64,000 bases of DNA from Oceanicaulis sp. HLUCCA04 (GCA_001314625.1 LJSH01000001.1:124001-188000), one strand, 5' to 3'. Numbered from the stretch's first letter, positions 45,705 through 55,324 are shown. Notes: generated by a model not told the origin, from the sequence alone. Numbers and translations: made by a program.

Positions 45705-46679
45705 TCAAATGTCTTTTGGTGCGGCGGCGCGGGCTAGCCGGTCATTGATGGCCTCGCCCATCCCCTCTGCAGGGATCGGTGCCACCGCTATGGGTTTGCC
45801 CAGCGCGTCGGCCTGGCGCAAGTGAGAAAAAAGCCGCGCCGCAGCCTCTGCCAGATCGCCCGATTTGGAGAGGTCCAGAACCGTGGCAGCCCCGTCACCG
45901 CGCCAGCGGCCAAATGCCAGGTAGGTTTCGCCGGCGTCCGGAGCGGTCACGTTGAGGCGCAAGGGTGCGCCGGGTGCGTAATGACTCTTGAGCATGCCCG
46001 GCGCCGTGATGGCCCCGCCCAGCACAGCGCGCGCCAGCGTCTTTTCCGTCAGTGCTTCAATGCGTTCCGCTTCAAGCGTTCCGGCGCGAAGCAGGACCAG
46101 CCCGTCCAGCGTATCGGCGATAATCGTGCTCTCCAGCCCCATCCGGCACGGCCCGCCATCGAGAATGAGGCTGATGCGCGCGCCGAGCCCGTCGGCGACA
46201 TGCTGCGCCGTTGTCGGGCTGATACTGCCTGACATGTTCGCGCTGGGTGCAGCCAGCGGCCGATCCAGACGCGCGACAAGTCCGGTCATGGCGGCCGAGT
46301 CCGGCCAGCGCACCGCCAGTGTATCCAGTCCGGCGCGGGCCAGATCACAGACCGGGCTCGTGGTGCGGTGCCGCCCGACCAGCGTTAGCGGCCCCGGCCA
46401 GACCTGCCCGGCCAGTGCGCGGGCCGCAGGCGACAGCTCGATCAGCGACAGCGCCCGGTCCAGACTTTCCACATGCGCAATCAGGGGGTTGAAGTGCGGG
46501 CGCCCCTTCGCCGCATAAAGCGCCGCAATCGCCTCTGGATTGGCGGCATCGGCGGCCAGTCCGTAGACGGTCTCCGTTGGCACCGCGACCAGCCCTCCAG
46601 CATCGAGGATTGCGGCTGCACGGTCGAGGTTCACAGCTTCGTGTGATGAAATGATCGGGCAGGTGGCTATATCGCTCAT
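45705..46679 (-). CDS. L-threonylcarbamoyladenylate synthase (Sua5 type)
   Basis: The enzyme makes the threonylcarbamoyl-AMP used for t6A37 in tRNAs. The 324-residue protein has the YrdC domain (LVAVPTETVYGLAADA, KGRPHFNPLI, APSANMSGSISPT) followed by a C-terminal Sua5 domain beginning APGMLKSHYAPGAPL. This makes it the longer Sua5 form rather than TsaC. The ATG at 46679 is used; the frame runs further upstream. It is divergent from the phoX-like gene across 156 bases. Confidence 0.93.
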   Translation of the reverse strand: MSDIATCPIISSHEAVNLDRAAAILDAGGLVAVPTETVYGLAADAANPEAIAALYAAKGRPHFNPLIAHVESLDRALSLIELSPAARALAGQVWPGPLTLVGRHRTTSPVCDLARAGLDTLAVRWPDSAAMTGLVARLDRPLAAPSANMSGSISPTTAQHVADGLGARISLILDGGPCRMGLESTIIADTLDGLVLLRAGTLEAERIEALTEKTLARAVLGGAITAPGMLKSHYAPGAPLRLNVTAPDAGETYLAFGRWRGDGAATVLDLSKSGDLAEAAARLFSHLRQADALGKPIAVAPIPAEGMGEAINDRLARAAAPKDI

Positions 46680-46835
46680 CTGCGAAGGCTTGGCGCGTGA
46701 TGCGCGCGGATGCAAGGCCGAAGACCAAAAGGTGCGGCAAACCGTCCCCATCGCTGCGCGCTGCATATCATCGCCTCGTCATATTGGCCTGCTAGGCCTA
46801 TCTGCAGCCACAGCAGAATCGCCCTGGAGCCTTGC

Positions 46836-48860
46836 ATGACCAATCTCGCTGACCGCCTTCACCACGATTTCGAGCCGGAAACCAACCAGTCTGGAAACCG
46901 GACCTTTGGCGAGGTGGTCAATGCGCGTCTTGACCGGCGAAATTTCCTGCGTGGTGGTCTGGGCCTCGCGGTCACGGGTATTTTCGCCGGACCCATTTCA
47001 GCGTGCAGCTCGCTGCCGGGCGCACAGGCCGCATCGAGCAGCCCAACCCTGGGCTTTGATCCGGTCCCGGTGTCAGCGGCTGATACAGTTGTGGTCCCAG
47101 AAGGCTACGAAGCGAAGGTGATCTATCGCTGGGGCGATGCGATCAGCGGTGATTTTCCCGCCTTCGCGCCGGATAATACCGGCGAGGATCAGGCCCATCA
47201 GGCCGGTATGCACAATGATGGCATGCACTTCTTCCCGATTGAGGGTGAAGATCCGTGGCAGGGCAGCTCCACCGATGGCCTGCTGGTCGTCAACCACGAG
47301 TATATCGAGAGCCGCTACCTGCATTACGGAATCACGCAGGGCACCGAGATCAGCTCGTGGGGCACGCCCGGTCACGAGGGGCCGCGCGATTCCGGTCAGG
47401 TGCTCAAAGAACTCAATGCGCACGGTGTGTCGGTGGCCCGCATCCGCGATGATGGCAATGGCAACTGGCAGATCGTGCCGGACCCGCGCAACCGCCGCAT
47501 TACCGGGCTGACCCGGATGGAAATCGCCGGGCCCGCGCGCGGCCATGCCAAGATGGCAACGCTTTACAGCCCGGAAGGCACCCATACGCGCGGCACGCTG
47601 TCCAACTGCGCCCACGGTGTTACCCCCTGGAACACCTATATGGCCGCCGAGGAGAACTGGTCGGGCTATTTCGTCAATCATGACGATACGCTGCCGCGTG
47701 AACACGCCCGTATGGGCGTACGCACTGATGTCAGCCGCCACAACTGGCATCTGGCCGAAAACGGCAATGACGGCTTTGTCCGCTTTGATGCGTCGACGAA
47801 GGCAGATTCGCCTGCAGGCGATTACCGCAATGAGCCCAATACGTTTGGCTGGATCACCGAGATTGATCCGTTTGACCCGGACGCGGCGCCGGTCAAACGC
47901 ACCACGCTTGGCCGCTTTGCGCATGAGGGCGTGGTGTTTGCGCCCGCCGAGGCTGGCAAGCCGGTTGTCTGCTATTCGGGCGACGATTCAGTTTTCGAAT
48001 ATATCTACAAATTCGTCTCCGACGGGCTGTACCAGCCCGGCTTGACGCGCGGCGATATTCTCGATAGCGGCACGCTTTACGTGGCCCGCTTCAATGATGA
48101 CGGCACCGGCGAGTGGCTGCCGCTCGTCTATGGCCAGAACGGGCTTGACGAGAGTAATGGCTTCACCGATCAGGGTGATGTGCTGATCAATACGCGCACG
48201 GCGGCCGATATTGTTGGCGCGACACCGATGGACCGGCCCGAATGGGGCACGGTCGATCCGGCCACCCGCGCGGTCTATTTCACCCTGACGAACAATTCGC
48301 GGCGCACCGAAGACCAGACGGGCAGCGCCAATCCGCGCGCGGAAAACCGCTATGGCTCGATCATCCGCTGGAATGAGGCCGATGGCGATCAGGAATCGGA
48401 GCGTTTCAACTGGGACTTCTTCGTTCTGGCAGGGCCTCAAGGCGACAGCCGGGATGCAAATGGCGAAGCGCTTGACGAGAACAGTGTGTTCGCCTGTCCG
48501 GACGGGCTGTGGATCGATGCAGACCGGCGGCTGTGGATCCAGACCGACATTTCCGACAGCGCAACAAACCAGGGCCCTTATGAGAGCCTTGGCAATAACC
48601 AGATGCTGGTGGCCAATCCCGATACCGGCGAGATCAGGCGCTTCCTGACCGGACCGGCCGGCTGCGAGATAACCGGCGTTGTCACTACACCCGACCGGCG
48701 CACCCTGTTCGTCAATGTGCAGCATCCCGGCGCCAACACGTCGGCAGCGGATTTTGCCGCCGGCAATTTCGCAAGCCATTTTCCGGACGGCGGTAATGCC
48801 TTTCCGCGCTCGGCCACAATCGCGATCCGCCGTCTGGACGGGGGTATCATCGGGGCTTAG
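46836..48860 (+). CDS. PhoX-type (DUF839) phosphatase, Tat-exported
   Basis: The 674-residue protein has a Tat signal with R34-R35-N-F-L-R, then a hydrophobic run and an SACSS stretch. The mature part is a beta-propeller with PhoX hallmarks: VVNHEYIESRYLHYG, GTLSNCAHGVTPWNTYMAAEENW in parts, and KRTTLGRFAHEG. PhoX enzymes are calcium/iron-dependent alkaline phosphatases used under phosphate limitation. I do not see a clear Pho box in the divergent region. Confidence 0.88.
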   Translation: MTNLADRLHHDFEPETNQSGNRTFGEVVNARLDRRNFLRGGLGLAVTGIFAGPISACSSLPGAQAASSSPTLGFDPVPVSAADTVVVPEGYEAKVIYRWGDAISGDFPAFAPDNTGEDQAHQAGMHNDGMHFFPIEGEDPWQGSSTDGLLVVNHEYIESRYLHYGITQGTEISSWGTPGHEGPRDSGQVLKELNAHGVSVARIRDDGNGNWQIVPDPRNRRITGLTRMEIAGPARGHAKMATLYSPEGTHTRGTLSNCAHGVTPWNTYMAAEENWSGYFVNHDDTLPREHARMGVRTDVSRHNWHLAENGNDGFVRFDASTKADSPAGDYRNEPNTFGWITEIDPFDPDAAPVKRTTLGRFAHEGVVFAPAEAGKPVVCYSGDDSVFEYIYKFVSDGLYQPGLTRGDILDSGTLYVARFNDDGTGEWLPLVYGQNGLDESNGFTDQGDVLINTRTAADIVGATPMDRPEWGTVDPATRAVYFTLTNNSRRTEDQTGSANPRAENRYGSIIRWNEADGDQESERFNWDFFVLAGPQGDSRDANGEALDENSVFACPDGLWIDADRRLWIQTDISDSATNQGPYESLGNNQMLVANPDTGEIRRFLTGPAGCEITGVVTTPDRRTLFVNVQHPGANTSAADFAAGNFASHFPDGGNAFPRSATIAIRRLDGGIIGA

Positions 48861-49681
48861 CCCTTTGCGTCATCCAGAAAGCTGGCCACCTCGGCCAGCA
48901 CATCGGGGTCACGCAACACACCGCGATGGCCAAGGCCTTGCTTGACGACGAACCGGGCACCCGGCCAGTGCGCGGACGCGTCCTCACCGGCGCTAAGCGG
49001 CACGATTACGTCGTTATCACCGTAGACAAACAGCGCCTTGGCCGTCATGGCCGGCGCATCGCGGGCAATGTCAAACCGGGAAATTGGCGTTTTCAAAACC
49101 GCTTCAACGCCCTCCTGCATCAGCTTGATCGCGCGCCGAGACATGCCCATTGCACCTGCCTGAAAGCTGATATTGCCTGCCAGAGAGCACGGCGAGGCGA
49201 GCGCTACGAACGCTTTCGGGTTCAGCAGGCCATCACTCATCGCCACCACGCTGGATGCCGCGCCCATAGAGTGGGCGATGACGGCAAAGGGTTGACCCAG
49301 CGTGGCGGCTGCCGCGCCAAGACCCTCTGCAAAGAGGGCCAGGCTGGCCATCTTGCCTTCAGACGCGCCATGCGCGGGTCCATCGATCAGCACGACGCGA
49401 TAGCCTTCGCCCATAAGCTTCTGGGCGTGACTGGAAAGGTCGGCGGCATCGGCTTCCCAGCCATGCAGGAAGAAGACCGCCGGACCCTTGCCGCCTGTGT
49501 AGACCCGCTGCCGGCCCAGAGGCCCTTCAATCCAGCCCGCGTCGAGCGTTGCCAGAAAGTCGCGCCCTGTATCGGTCTGCTGGCGAACACGCGGGCGGAC
49601 AAAGCGTTTGCCGACGATTTCGCGAAAGCGGCGCGGCGCGAGCACGGCCAGCGCATTGGCCATCAGAATCGCTGTTTTCAT
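48857..49681 (-). CDS. Alpha/beta hydrolase
   Basis: The 274-residue protein has the oxyanion HGW in VFFLHGWEADAAD, a nucleophile serine in VIAHSMGAASS, an acid in VYGDNDVIVPL and the histidine in GLGHRGVL. It lacks a clear signal peptide, so it is probably cytosolic. It is eight bases downstream of the TetR gene and probably under its control. Its stop overlaps the phoX stop. The substrate is unknown. Confidence 0.85.
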   Translation of the reverse strand: MKTAILMANALAVLAPRRFREIVGKRFVRPRVRQQTDTGRDFLATLDAGWIEGPLGRQRVYTGGKGPAVFFLHGWEADAADLSSHAQKLMGEGYRVVLIDGPAHGASEGKMASLALFAEGLGAAAATLGQPFAVIAHSMGAASSVVAMSDGLLNPKAFVALASPCSLAGNISFQAGAMGMSRRAIKLMQEGVEAVLKTPISRFDIARDAPAMTAKALFVYGDNDVIVPLSAGEDASAHWPGARFVVKQGLGHRGVLRDPDVLAEVASFLDDAKG

Positions 49682-49688
49682 GGCAGCC

Positions 49689-50276
49689 TCAGGCGCGTGC
49701 GCTGTCGATGAGCGCCGAGAACGATTCGCGCGTCAGGCGCATCGCATCGTCGCGGCCCTGAATAACAGCCCATGACTGGCAGCCAACGCCGATGGCCTCG
49801 AACTGGAAGGCAAATCGTTTGGCGTCGGTGCGGGCTGAGAATGCGCCCTCATGGATGGCGAGCTTTGCCAGACGCTCGACCCAGTCCGTCCAGCCGCGCC
49901 GTGCCTGCCGGGCAAGTTCAGCCGATTTGGGGGTCAGGGCAGGGGCTTCAAACGCCGCTTGAAGTATGGGGCAGGGCCGCAAGCTGTCTTTGAGGAGCCA
50001 CGCGCTCCACAAAGTGCCAAGGGCCTCGATCCGGGCCAGCGTGCCGCTTTGCTGACGGGCGGGCTCCACAACCTGTTGGCGGAACTGCTCGATTGCGGCT
50101 TCGATCACGGAGACCTGCAAGGCTTCCTGCCCGCCGAAATGGGCAAAAAGCCCACTCTTGGACATGCTGCAGGTCTTGGCCAGATGCCCGATGGACAAAG
50201 TGGCCAGCCCGCCTCTGGACATCTCGTCCAGCGCGGTTTCAACGATACGGACCCGGGTAGGCTTTCCAGTGCTCAT
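49689..50276 (-). CDS. TetR-family transcriptional regulator
   Basis: The 195-residue protein has an N-terminal helix-turn-helix (about 25-46, LSIGHLAKTCSMSKSGLFAHF) and a ligand-binding C-terminal domain of the TetR_C fold. It is followed by an alpha/beta hydrolase gene, its likely target. A palindrome just upstream of the start is a candidate autoregulatory operator. Confidence 0.9.
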   Translation of the reverse strand: MSTGKPTRVRIVETALDEMSRGGLATLSIGHLAKTCSMSKSGLFAHFGGQEALQVSVIEAAIEQFRQQVVEPARQQSGTLARIEALGTLWSAWLLKDSLRPCPILQAAFEAPALTPKSAELARQARRGWTDWVERLAKLAIHEGAFSARTDAKRFAFQFEAIGVGCQSWAVIQGRDDAMRLTRESFSALIDSARA

Positions 50277-50288
50277 GGAGCCTATGTG

Positions 50289-50298
50289 CGAACGTTCG
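50289..50298. promoter_or_regulatory. Candidate TetR operator
   Basis: The palindrome CGAACGTTCG lies 12 bases before the TetR gene start, and a further half CGTTCG overlaps its right side. Its position suggests autoregulation. Confidence 0.5.
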
Positions 50299-50330
50299 TT
50301 CGTAAAGTCAAGCGCGGGGGCTCAGGCGGC

Positions 50331-51314
50331 TTACTTCAGCCTTGGAATGGCGAGTCCTAGGGCGGTGCCGGCGCGCAGGGCCTCTTTTCGGAAGCGGTAC
50401 AGCTCTGCCGGCCGCCCGCCCGTACGGGCTTCAAACCGGCCTGTGCCTTCGACGAAGCCGGCCCGGTCGAGCGCGCGGCGGAAATTCTGTTTGTGCAGGG
50501 TCAGACCGGCAATGCCTTCCACCATGCGTTGAAGGTCGGACAGTGTGAATGCGTCTCCCATCAGTTCGAACACGACCGGACGGTATTTCACCTTGCCGCG
50601 CAGCCGCGAGATGGCGGTAGCCAGGATGCGGCGATGGTCGGATGCCATGATCTGGCCGGTGCCCGCCGGGGCGTGGGGGCGTTCGCCGGTATCACGCGCG
50701 GCTTCTGCGACCAGACCGGCTTCGTAAAGCAGCTCGTAGCGGTCGAGCGCGCGTTCCTCGTTCCAGATCAGGCCATCAAGCGCGAAGTTGGTGCGCACAC
50801 GTTCCAGCCGGGCGGCCCGGCTTCCCGGCGCTCCGGCTTCGTCGGCCCAGCTGCGCAGCGCCGGGGCCAGTAATTCATCGATGAGGGGCGGGCGGCCATG
50901 GCGATGGTCTTCCCAGGGGAAGAACTCGTTCCAGCTTGCCCAGCGTGCGCCAAGGCCGGACAGCTCGCGGGCTTCTCGCGCCAGACCCAGATAACCCAGC
51001 GAGATCACGCGCGCGCCAGCGGTGCCGGTCAGCGCTGCCAGTGGCGCTTCGCGGCCGCGATCGCCAAACGTGTATAGCTGTTCGACATAGCCAAGCTCAA
51101 ACCCCGTCTGCTCACGCACCCATTCGCGCAAGCCAATCTCGAAGGTCCGGTGCGCTTGCGGATCAAACGGACCAAAGGGCAGGGCGGCTTCTGGTGTTGC
51201 CAGACCTTGCGTGACCAGAACGCGCGGCTCGCCGCCTTCGCCGGCGATGATGACGGCATTGAGCCCGACCACCAGGCCGGTTGATGCGGGCAAAGGCGGC
51301 CGGGACGGGCTCAT
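50331..51314 (-). CDS. NrtR-like regulator: degenerate Nudix domain plus winged helix
   Basis: The 327-residue protein has an N-terminal Nudix-like domain (about 10-150) and a C-terminal winged-helix part (about 230-310, with FELMGDAFTLSDLQRMVEG). This is the NrtR architecture, which senses ADP-ribose and controls NAD genes. The Nudix helix reads REWVREQTGF (63-72) in place of REUxEExGU, so catalysis is probably lost, as expected of a sensor. The ATG overlaps the stop of the HD gene by four bases (ATGA). Confidence 0.75.
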   Translation of the reverse strand: MSPSRPPLPASTGLVVGLNAVIIAGEGGEPRVLVTQGLATPEAALPFGPFDPQAHRTFEIGLREWVREQTGFELGYVEQLYTFGDRGREAPLAALTGTAGARVISLGYLGLAREARELSGLGARWASWNEFFPWEDHRHGRPPLIDELLAPALRSWADEAGAPGSRAARLERVRTNFALDGLIWNEERALDRYELLYEAGLVAEAARDTGERPHAPAGTGQIMASDHRRILATAISRLRGKVKYRPVVFELMGDAFTLSDLQRMVEGIAGLTLHKQNFRRALDRAGFVEGTGRFEARTGGRPAELYRFRKEALRAGTALGLAIPRLK

Positions 51315-51940
51315 GACCGGCCCGCCTTGTCTGCGTCCATCGCCGCCAGCAGCGCCCCGAAGCGCGCCACATAAGCCGCCTGAACCTCGCCCGTGGAGCG
51401 TACGGGTATGGTCACGCTCAGGCCGAGCGGGGGCTTGCCGAAGAATTCGCGCGCTTCCTCCACCGAAAAGCCTGCCAGTTGCACCGCCTCGAAGAAGGCG
51501 CACAGCCGGTCAGCCTTCTTGATGGTGGTCTTGACGTATTTTGGCAGATGGGCGGGAAGACCGAACCGCGTGTGGACGGCCTGCTCAAGCCTGGACTCGA
51601 AGGCCTGATAGTCAAAGCCCAGCGCGCTCTTGAAAGGCGAGATCATGTCGCCGATCACGTATTCGGGCGCATCATGCAGGAGCGCGGCCATGCGCCATTT
51701 CGCGGGCCAGGATGGCTCCATCTCGCCGCACAGGCGCTCCACGATCAGGCTGTGCTCGGCGACAGAAAAGGCATGTTCCCCAAGCGTCTGTCCGTTCCAG
51801 CGCGACACGCGCGCAAGGCCTTGCGCAATGTCCTCGATCTCGATGTCGAACGGGGATGGATCAAGCAAATCCAGCCGCCGCCCGGACAGCATGCGCTGCC
51901 AGGCTCTCGAAGGCGGTTGGTGTGTTGGACGTGCGGGCAT
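51311..51940 (-). CDS. HD-domain phosphohydrolase (YfbR-like)
   Basis: The 209-residue protein has the HD metal site: EHAFSVAEHS near 55-64, H89-D90 in LLHDAPEYVIGDM, and a later D in KADRLCAF. This resembles YfbR/5'-deoxynucleotidase proteins that dephosphorylate dNMPs. It is coupled to the NrtR-like gene downstream, so the pair could work on nucleotide or NAD turnover; that link is inference. Confidence 0.85.
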   Translation of the reverse strand: MPARPTHQPPSRAWQRMLSGRRLDLLDPSPFDIEIEDIAQGLARVSRWNGQTLGEHAFSVAEHSLIVERLCGEMEPSWPAKWRMAALLHDAPEYVIGDMISPFKSALGFDYQAFESRLEQAVHTRFGLPAHLPKYVKTTIKKADRLCAFFEAVQLAGFSVEEAREFFGKPPLGLSVTIPVRSTGEVQAAYVARFGALLAAMDADKAGRS

Positions 51941-52034
51941 GAGTACAATCTGTCGCGGGCCAGCTTCTCCCCTCCCGGTCTAGAGCGAATTGGCGTAAGT
52001 TCAAGCATCAGGAGACGCATCACGGAGGCTCGCC

Positions 52035-52874
52035 ATGAACCCGGAACGCATTCTCGTTGCCCTGCAGGGTGATGGGGCCGATGACACGCCTCTGGCCGCA
52101 GCCGTGGCGCTGGCTCCGGTCATCAAGGCCGATCTGCGTGCGGTCTTTGTTGAGCCGGACCCGGCCAGCTACATGCTGTGGACCGGTCCCGGCGCGGCAG
52201 GGGCGTCCGTCGTCACCAGCGCCATCGAAACCGTGCGCGAGGAATCGGCCAAGGCCGCCATTGAGGCCGAGGCCCGCATGAAGCGGCATCTCGAAACGCT
52301 GGACGACCGGGGCGTCAACGCCTCTTTCCGGCGGATTACCGACAGCCCGTCAGAGGCCGCCCAGCAGGCGCGCCTTGTCCGCCTGCTGGTCGCTTGCCCC
52401 GATGCCGCCGCCGGCAAGGGGCCGCTGTCCGGCTTCACAGCGTCCTGCCTTGTCGATGAGGCGTGCCCGCTCTTTGTCCCGCGTGGCGGCGCGATACCGC
52501 CCAGGAAAATCTGTGTCGCCTGGGACGGATCGCGTGAAGCATCACGCGCGGCGTTTGCAGCCGACCCGTTCTTTGTCGAAGGGGTCGAGGTGACCATCCT
52601 GCACAGCCCGCGAAATCTCGATTATGCGGACCGGGCGGCGGCCGCGCCCAACCGGCTGGCCAACTGGCTCGCCCCGCGTGGCATCAAGGCCAGATCGCAA
52701 GCAGTCTCGGGCAAGAGCGGTCTGGGTGAAGCCTTGCTCGAGGCGGCGTCGGGCGCGGACCTTCTGGTTGCCGGCGCCTATGGTCACTCACGCCTTGCCC
52801 AGTTCATCTTTGGGGGTGTGACCCGCACGCTGCTGGGTGCCAAGGACGGGCCGTCCCTGCTCGTTGCCCACTAG
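52035..52874 (+). CDS. Universal stress protein, two Usp domains
   Basis: The 279-residue protein has two tandem Usp-like alpha/beta domains. The second carries LLVAGAYGHSRLAQFIFGGV, the Gx2Gx9G(S/T) ATP-binding loop. Usp proteins help survival under stress or starvation. It starts at ATG 52035 and ends one base before the sigma-like gene, so they share a transcript. Confidence 0.88.
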   Translation: MNPERILVALQGDGADDTPLAAAVALAPVIKADLRAVFVEPDPASYMLWTGPGAAGASVVTSAIETVREESAKAAIEAEARMKRHLETLDDRGVNASFRRITDSPSEAAQQARLVRLLVACPDAAAGKGPLSGFTASCLVDEACPLFVPRGGAIPPRKICVAWDGSREASRAAFAADPFFVEGVEVTILHSPRNLDYADRAAAAPNRLANWLAPRGIKARSQAVSGKSGLGEALLEAASGADLLVAGAYGHSRLAQFIFGGVTRTLLGAKDGPSLLVAH

Positions 52875-52875
52875 A

Positions 52876-53535
52876 ATGCAGTCAGCCCACGCGGAATTGC
52901 TGGCGGTTGCCCGCCGCCGCTCGCGCCTCGTCCACGAGGCCGAAGATCTCGTTCAGGACGCGTTGCTGGCGGCAGTGGAGGCGGGCCGGGCCGATCTGGA
53001 TGACCCGCTAAACCGGCGCTGGGTGAAGGGCGTCATTGCCAATCAGGCACGCATGAATGCGCGCGGCGCCATCCGCCGCAAGGCACGAGACGCCCGCTAT
53101 TCCAGCGTGCCTGCCCAAACAGACGATGACGATCAAGGCGGACAAGCGGCCCTGTTTGCGTGGGTGCGCACGCTGCGCCCGGCCTTGCGTCCGGTGGCGG
53201 CACTGGCCTTGACAGGGCATACGCGCGGGGAAATCTGCTCGGCCCTGGGAATTTCTGATGCGGCGCTGAGACAGCGCTTGCGGGCCTTGAAGCTGGCGGC
53301 AGAAAGCAGCGGACCCGGTCCGGTCAGTTCAGCGTGGCTTCGGGCCCATCTGCCGCATGGTGTCTTGCGGCGCGGACTAAAGGCGGCACTCCAGCATCGG
53401 CAGGCGGCTATCGGCACATACGATCCGGATGGAAACCTGCTGATTTTCCGCACATCGGTGCTCACAAACCGGGACATCACGGCAACAGAGGGGCACACGC
53501 CCGCGATGGCCGCGGGTGCATATGCGAAGGATTGA
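52876..53535 (+). CDS. Sigma-70-like regulator with C-terminal extension
   Basis: The 219-residue protein has a region-2-like stretch EAEDLVQDALLAAVEAGRAD and a region-4 helix-turn-helix TRGEICSALGISDAALRQRLRALK (in parts), like ECF sigma factors. It continues for about 75 residues past region 4 (SSAWLRAHLPHGVL and beyond), which ordinary ECF factors lack. No anti-sigma gene is adjacent. It is immediately downstream of the Usp gene. Confidence 0.7.
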   Translation: MQSAHAELLAVARRRSRLVHEAEDLVQDALLAAVEAGRADLDDPLNRRWVKGVIANQARMNARGAIRRKARDARYSSVPAQTDDDDQGGQAALFAWVRTLRPALRPVAALALTGHTRGEICSALGISDAALRQRLRALKLAAESSGPGPVSSAWLRAHLPHGVLRRGLKAALQHRQAAIGTYDPDGNLLIFRTSVLTNRDITATEGHTPAMAAGAYAKD

Positions 53536-53538
53536 CCT

Positions 53539-53928
53539 ATGATACCAAAGCCTCAGGAAATTGCCGTGGTCTTCAACGTGGCCGATATCGAGCGCACAGA
53601 GCGCTTTTACCGTGACACGCTGGGCCTTGATGTCTCCCGGCAGGAGGGCGCAGAGCCCTTCTGGCTGATTGCAGACCTGACGGCAGGATCGCAGCTCATT
53701 TTCTTTCAGTCCGATGATGTGCGCCCCGGCAACACACCGATTGTCGTCTTCGATCTGAAGGCCGGTGGCATAGATGATCTGATCACGGCGCTGGCCGAGC
53801 AGGGCGTTACCATCGTCACCCCCGTCAGCGAAGCGCCCGGCGGCTGGTCAGCCGACTTTCTGGACCCGGATGGCAATGCACTGGCCTTCTGGCAAAGGGC
53901 TGAAGTTCCCAGAACCGTGAAAAAGTAA
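53539..53928 (+). CDS. VOC (glyoxalase-fold) protein
   Basis: The 129-residue protein has the VOC start EIAVVFNVADIERTERFYRDTLGLD and the closing DFLDPDGNALAFWQ. It follows the sigma-like gene by three bases. It may bind or break down a small metabolite; the substrate is unknown. Confidence 0.88.
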   Translation: MIPKPQEIAVVFNVADIERTERFYRDTLGLDVSRQEGAEPFWLIADLTAGSQLIFFQSDDVRPGNTPIVVFDLKAGGIDDLITALAEQGVTIVTPVSEAPGGWSADFLDPDGNALAFWQRAEVPRTVKK

Positions 53929-54112
53929 GCGCGGGTGCTGCCACAATCACCCTGACAGGCCGATTGTGCCAACGTGCACCAAAGGCGTGCAGGCGCGCTT
54001 CAAATGCCAGCACGCCACGGCCTGCTGCGGTGCGGCAGGCGAGGGTGCGCTTACAATATACGGCTGCTGCCCGCAGGTTTGCCCCTGATTTCGGCCAAGG
54101 GGTAATCCGCAC

Positions 54113-55324
54113 ATGGAAGACGCTGCTTTCTCTGCAGGCGATACGGCCTGGATTTTGACCGCTTCTGCACTGGTCCTGATGATGACCGTGCCGGGCCTCG
54201 CTCTATTCTATGGCGGTATGGTGCGGCGCACCAGCGTGCTGTCGACACTCATGCACTCGCTGGCTGCTGCGGTGCTGGTGACGGTGACATGGTCCCTGGT
54301 TGGCTATTCTCTGGCACTGACCGGCGAGGGCGCGTTCATAGGGGGGCTCGACCGGCTTTTCCTGGCCGGACTGGCACCGGGCAATGATACGGCCGGGTTG
54401 CCAGAGCCGCTCTTCCTGCTCTTCCAGCTGACCTTTGCCATTATCACCGTCGCGATCATTTCCGGCGCAGCGGCGGAGAGAATGAGCTTCAAGGCGTGGG
54501 TCATTTTTGTCCCGGTCTGGTTGCTCGTGGTCTATGCGCCGATTGCTCACTGGGTCTGGGGTGGCGGTTTTCTGTCTACAGCCGGTGTCATCGATTTCGC
54601 TGGCGGTGCGGTCGTGCACATCAATTCAGGCGTGGCCGGGCTGGTGCTCGCACTGGTTCTGGGGCCGCGCCGGGGCTGGCCCAAAGAGGGGCATCCTCCG
54701 CACAATCTGGTGCTTACGGTCATCGGCGCAGGCATGCTGTGGGTCGGCTGGTTCGGCTTTAACGGCGGTTCGGCGCTCGCAGCCAATGAAATCGCCGCTC
54801 ACGCGGCACTTGTGACACAGATTGCGGCGGCCATGGCGGCGCTGGTCTGGTGTGCGCTGGAATGGGTGCTGCGCGGCAAACCCACTGTACTCGGCGCGGC
54901 GTCAGGCGCTATTGCCGGTCTGGTGGCCATCACGCCGGCGGCCGGATTTGTTGGCCCGCAGGCGGCCTTTGCGCTGGGTGCGGCAGGCGCGGTCGCGGCC
55001 TACTTCGCGGTCACGGCTCTCAAAAGCGCATTCAAATATGATGACAGCCTGGACGCGTTCGGCCTTCACGGCATTGCCGGTTTTGCGGGCGCCGTGCTGA
55101 CGGGTGTATTCGCCGCGGAGGCCATTGGCGGCACGCCCGGTGCGATCGAAGGCAACTGGATGCTGGTCTGGACGCAGACCTGGGGCGCGCTTGCCGCCGC
55201 TGCATGGTGCGCCATCGCGACATTTGTCATTCTCTTCCTGATCGGGCGCGTGGTGAAGCTGCGCATCGACGAGGAAGACGAAGTTACCGGGGTCGATATC
55301 GCGCTGCATGGCGAGAGCGCCTGA
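54113..55324 (+). CDS. amt: Ammonium transporter Amt
   Basis: The 403-residue protein has eleven membrane helices and the twin pore histidines in FAGGAVVHINSG and FGLHGIAG. It begins WILTASALVLMMTVPGLALFYGG, the usual first helix without a signal peptide. Amt trimers pass ammonium/ammonia into the cell. No glnK, which often follows amt, is present. A -10-like TACAAT and an imperfect repeat lie about 60-90 bases upstream; a strong terminator follows. Confidence 0.95.
   Translation: MEDAAFSAGDTAWILTASALVLMMTVPGLALFYGGMVRRTSVLSTLMHSLAAAVLVTVTWSLVGYSLALTGEGAFIGGLDRLFLAGLAPGNDTAGLPEPLFLLFQLTFAIITVAIISGAAAERMSFKAWVIFVPVWLLVVYAPIAHWVWGGGFLSTAGVIDFAGGAVVHINSGVAGLVLALVLGPRRGWPKEGHPPHNLVLTVIGAGMLWVGWFGFNGGSALAANEIAAHAALVTQIAAAMAALVWCALEWVLRGKPTVLGAASGAIAGLVAITPAAGFVGPQAAFALGAAGAVAAYFAVTALKSAFKYDDSLDAFGLHGIAGFAGAVLTGVFAAEAIGGTPGAIEGNWMLVWTQTWGALAAAAWCAIATFVILFLIGRVVKLRIDEEDEVTGVDIALHGESA

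Noticed and set aside
46680-46835. Pho box upstream of the phoX-like gene
   Set aside because: CGTCAT occurs once but the required direct repeat with proper spacing is missing.
53929-54112. 184-base gap before amt
   Set aside because: It holds only a weak imperfect repeat and a -10-like TACAAT; no small gene or riboswitch was found.
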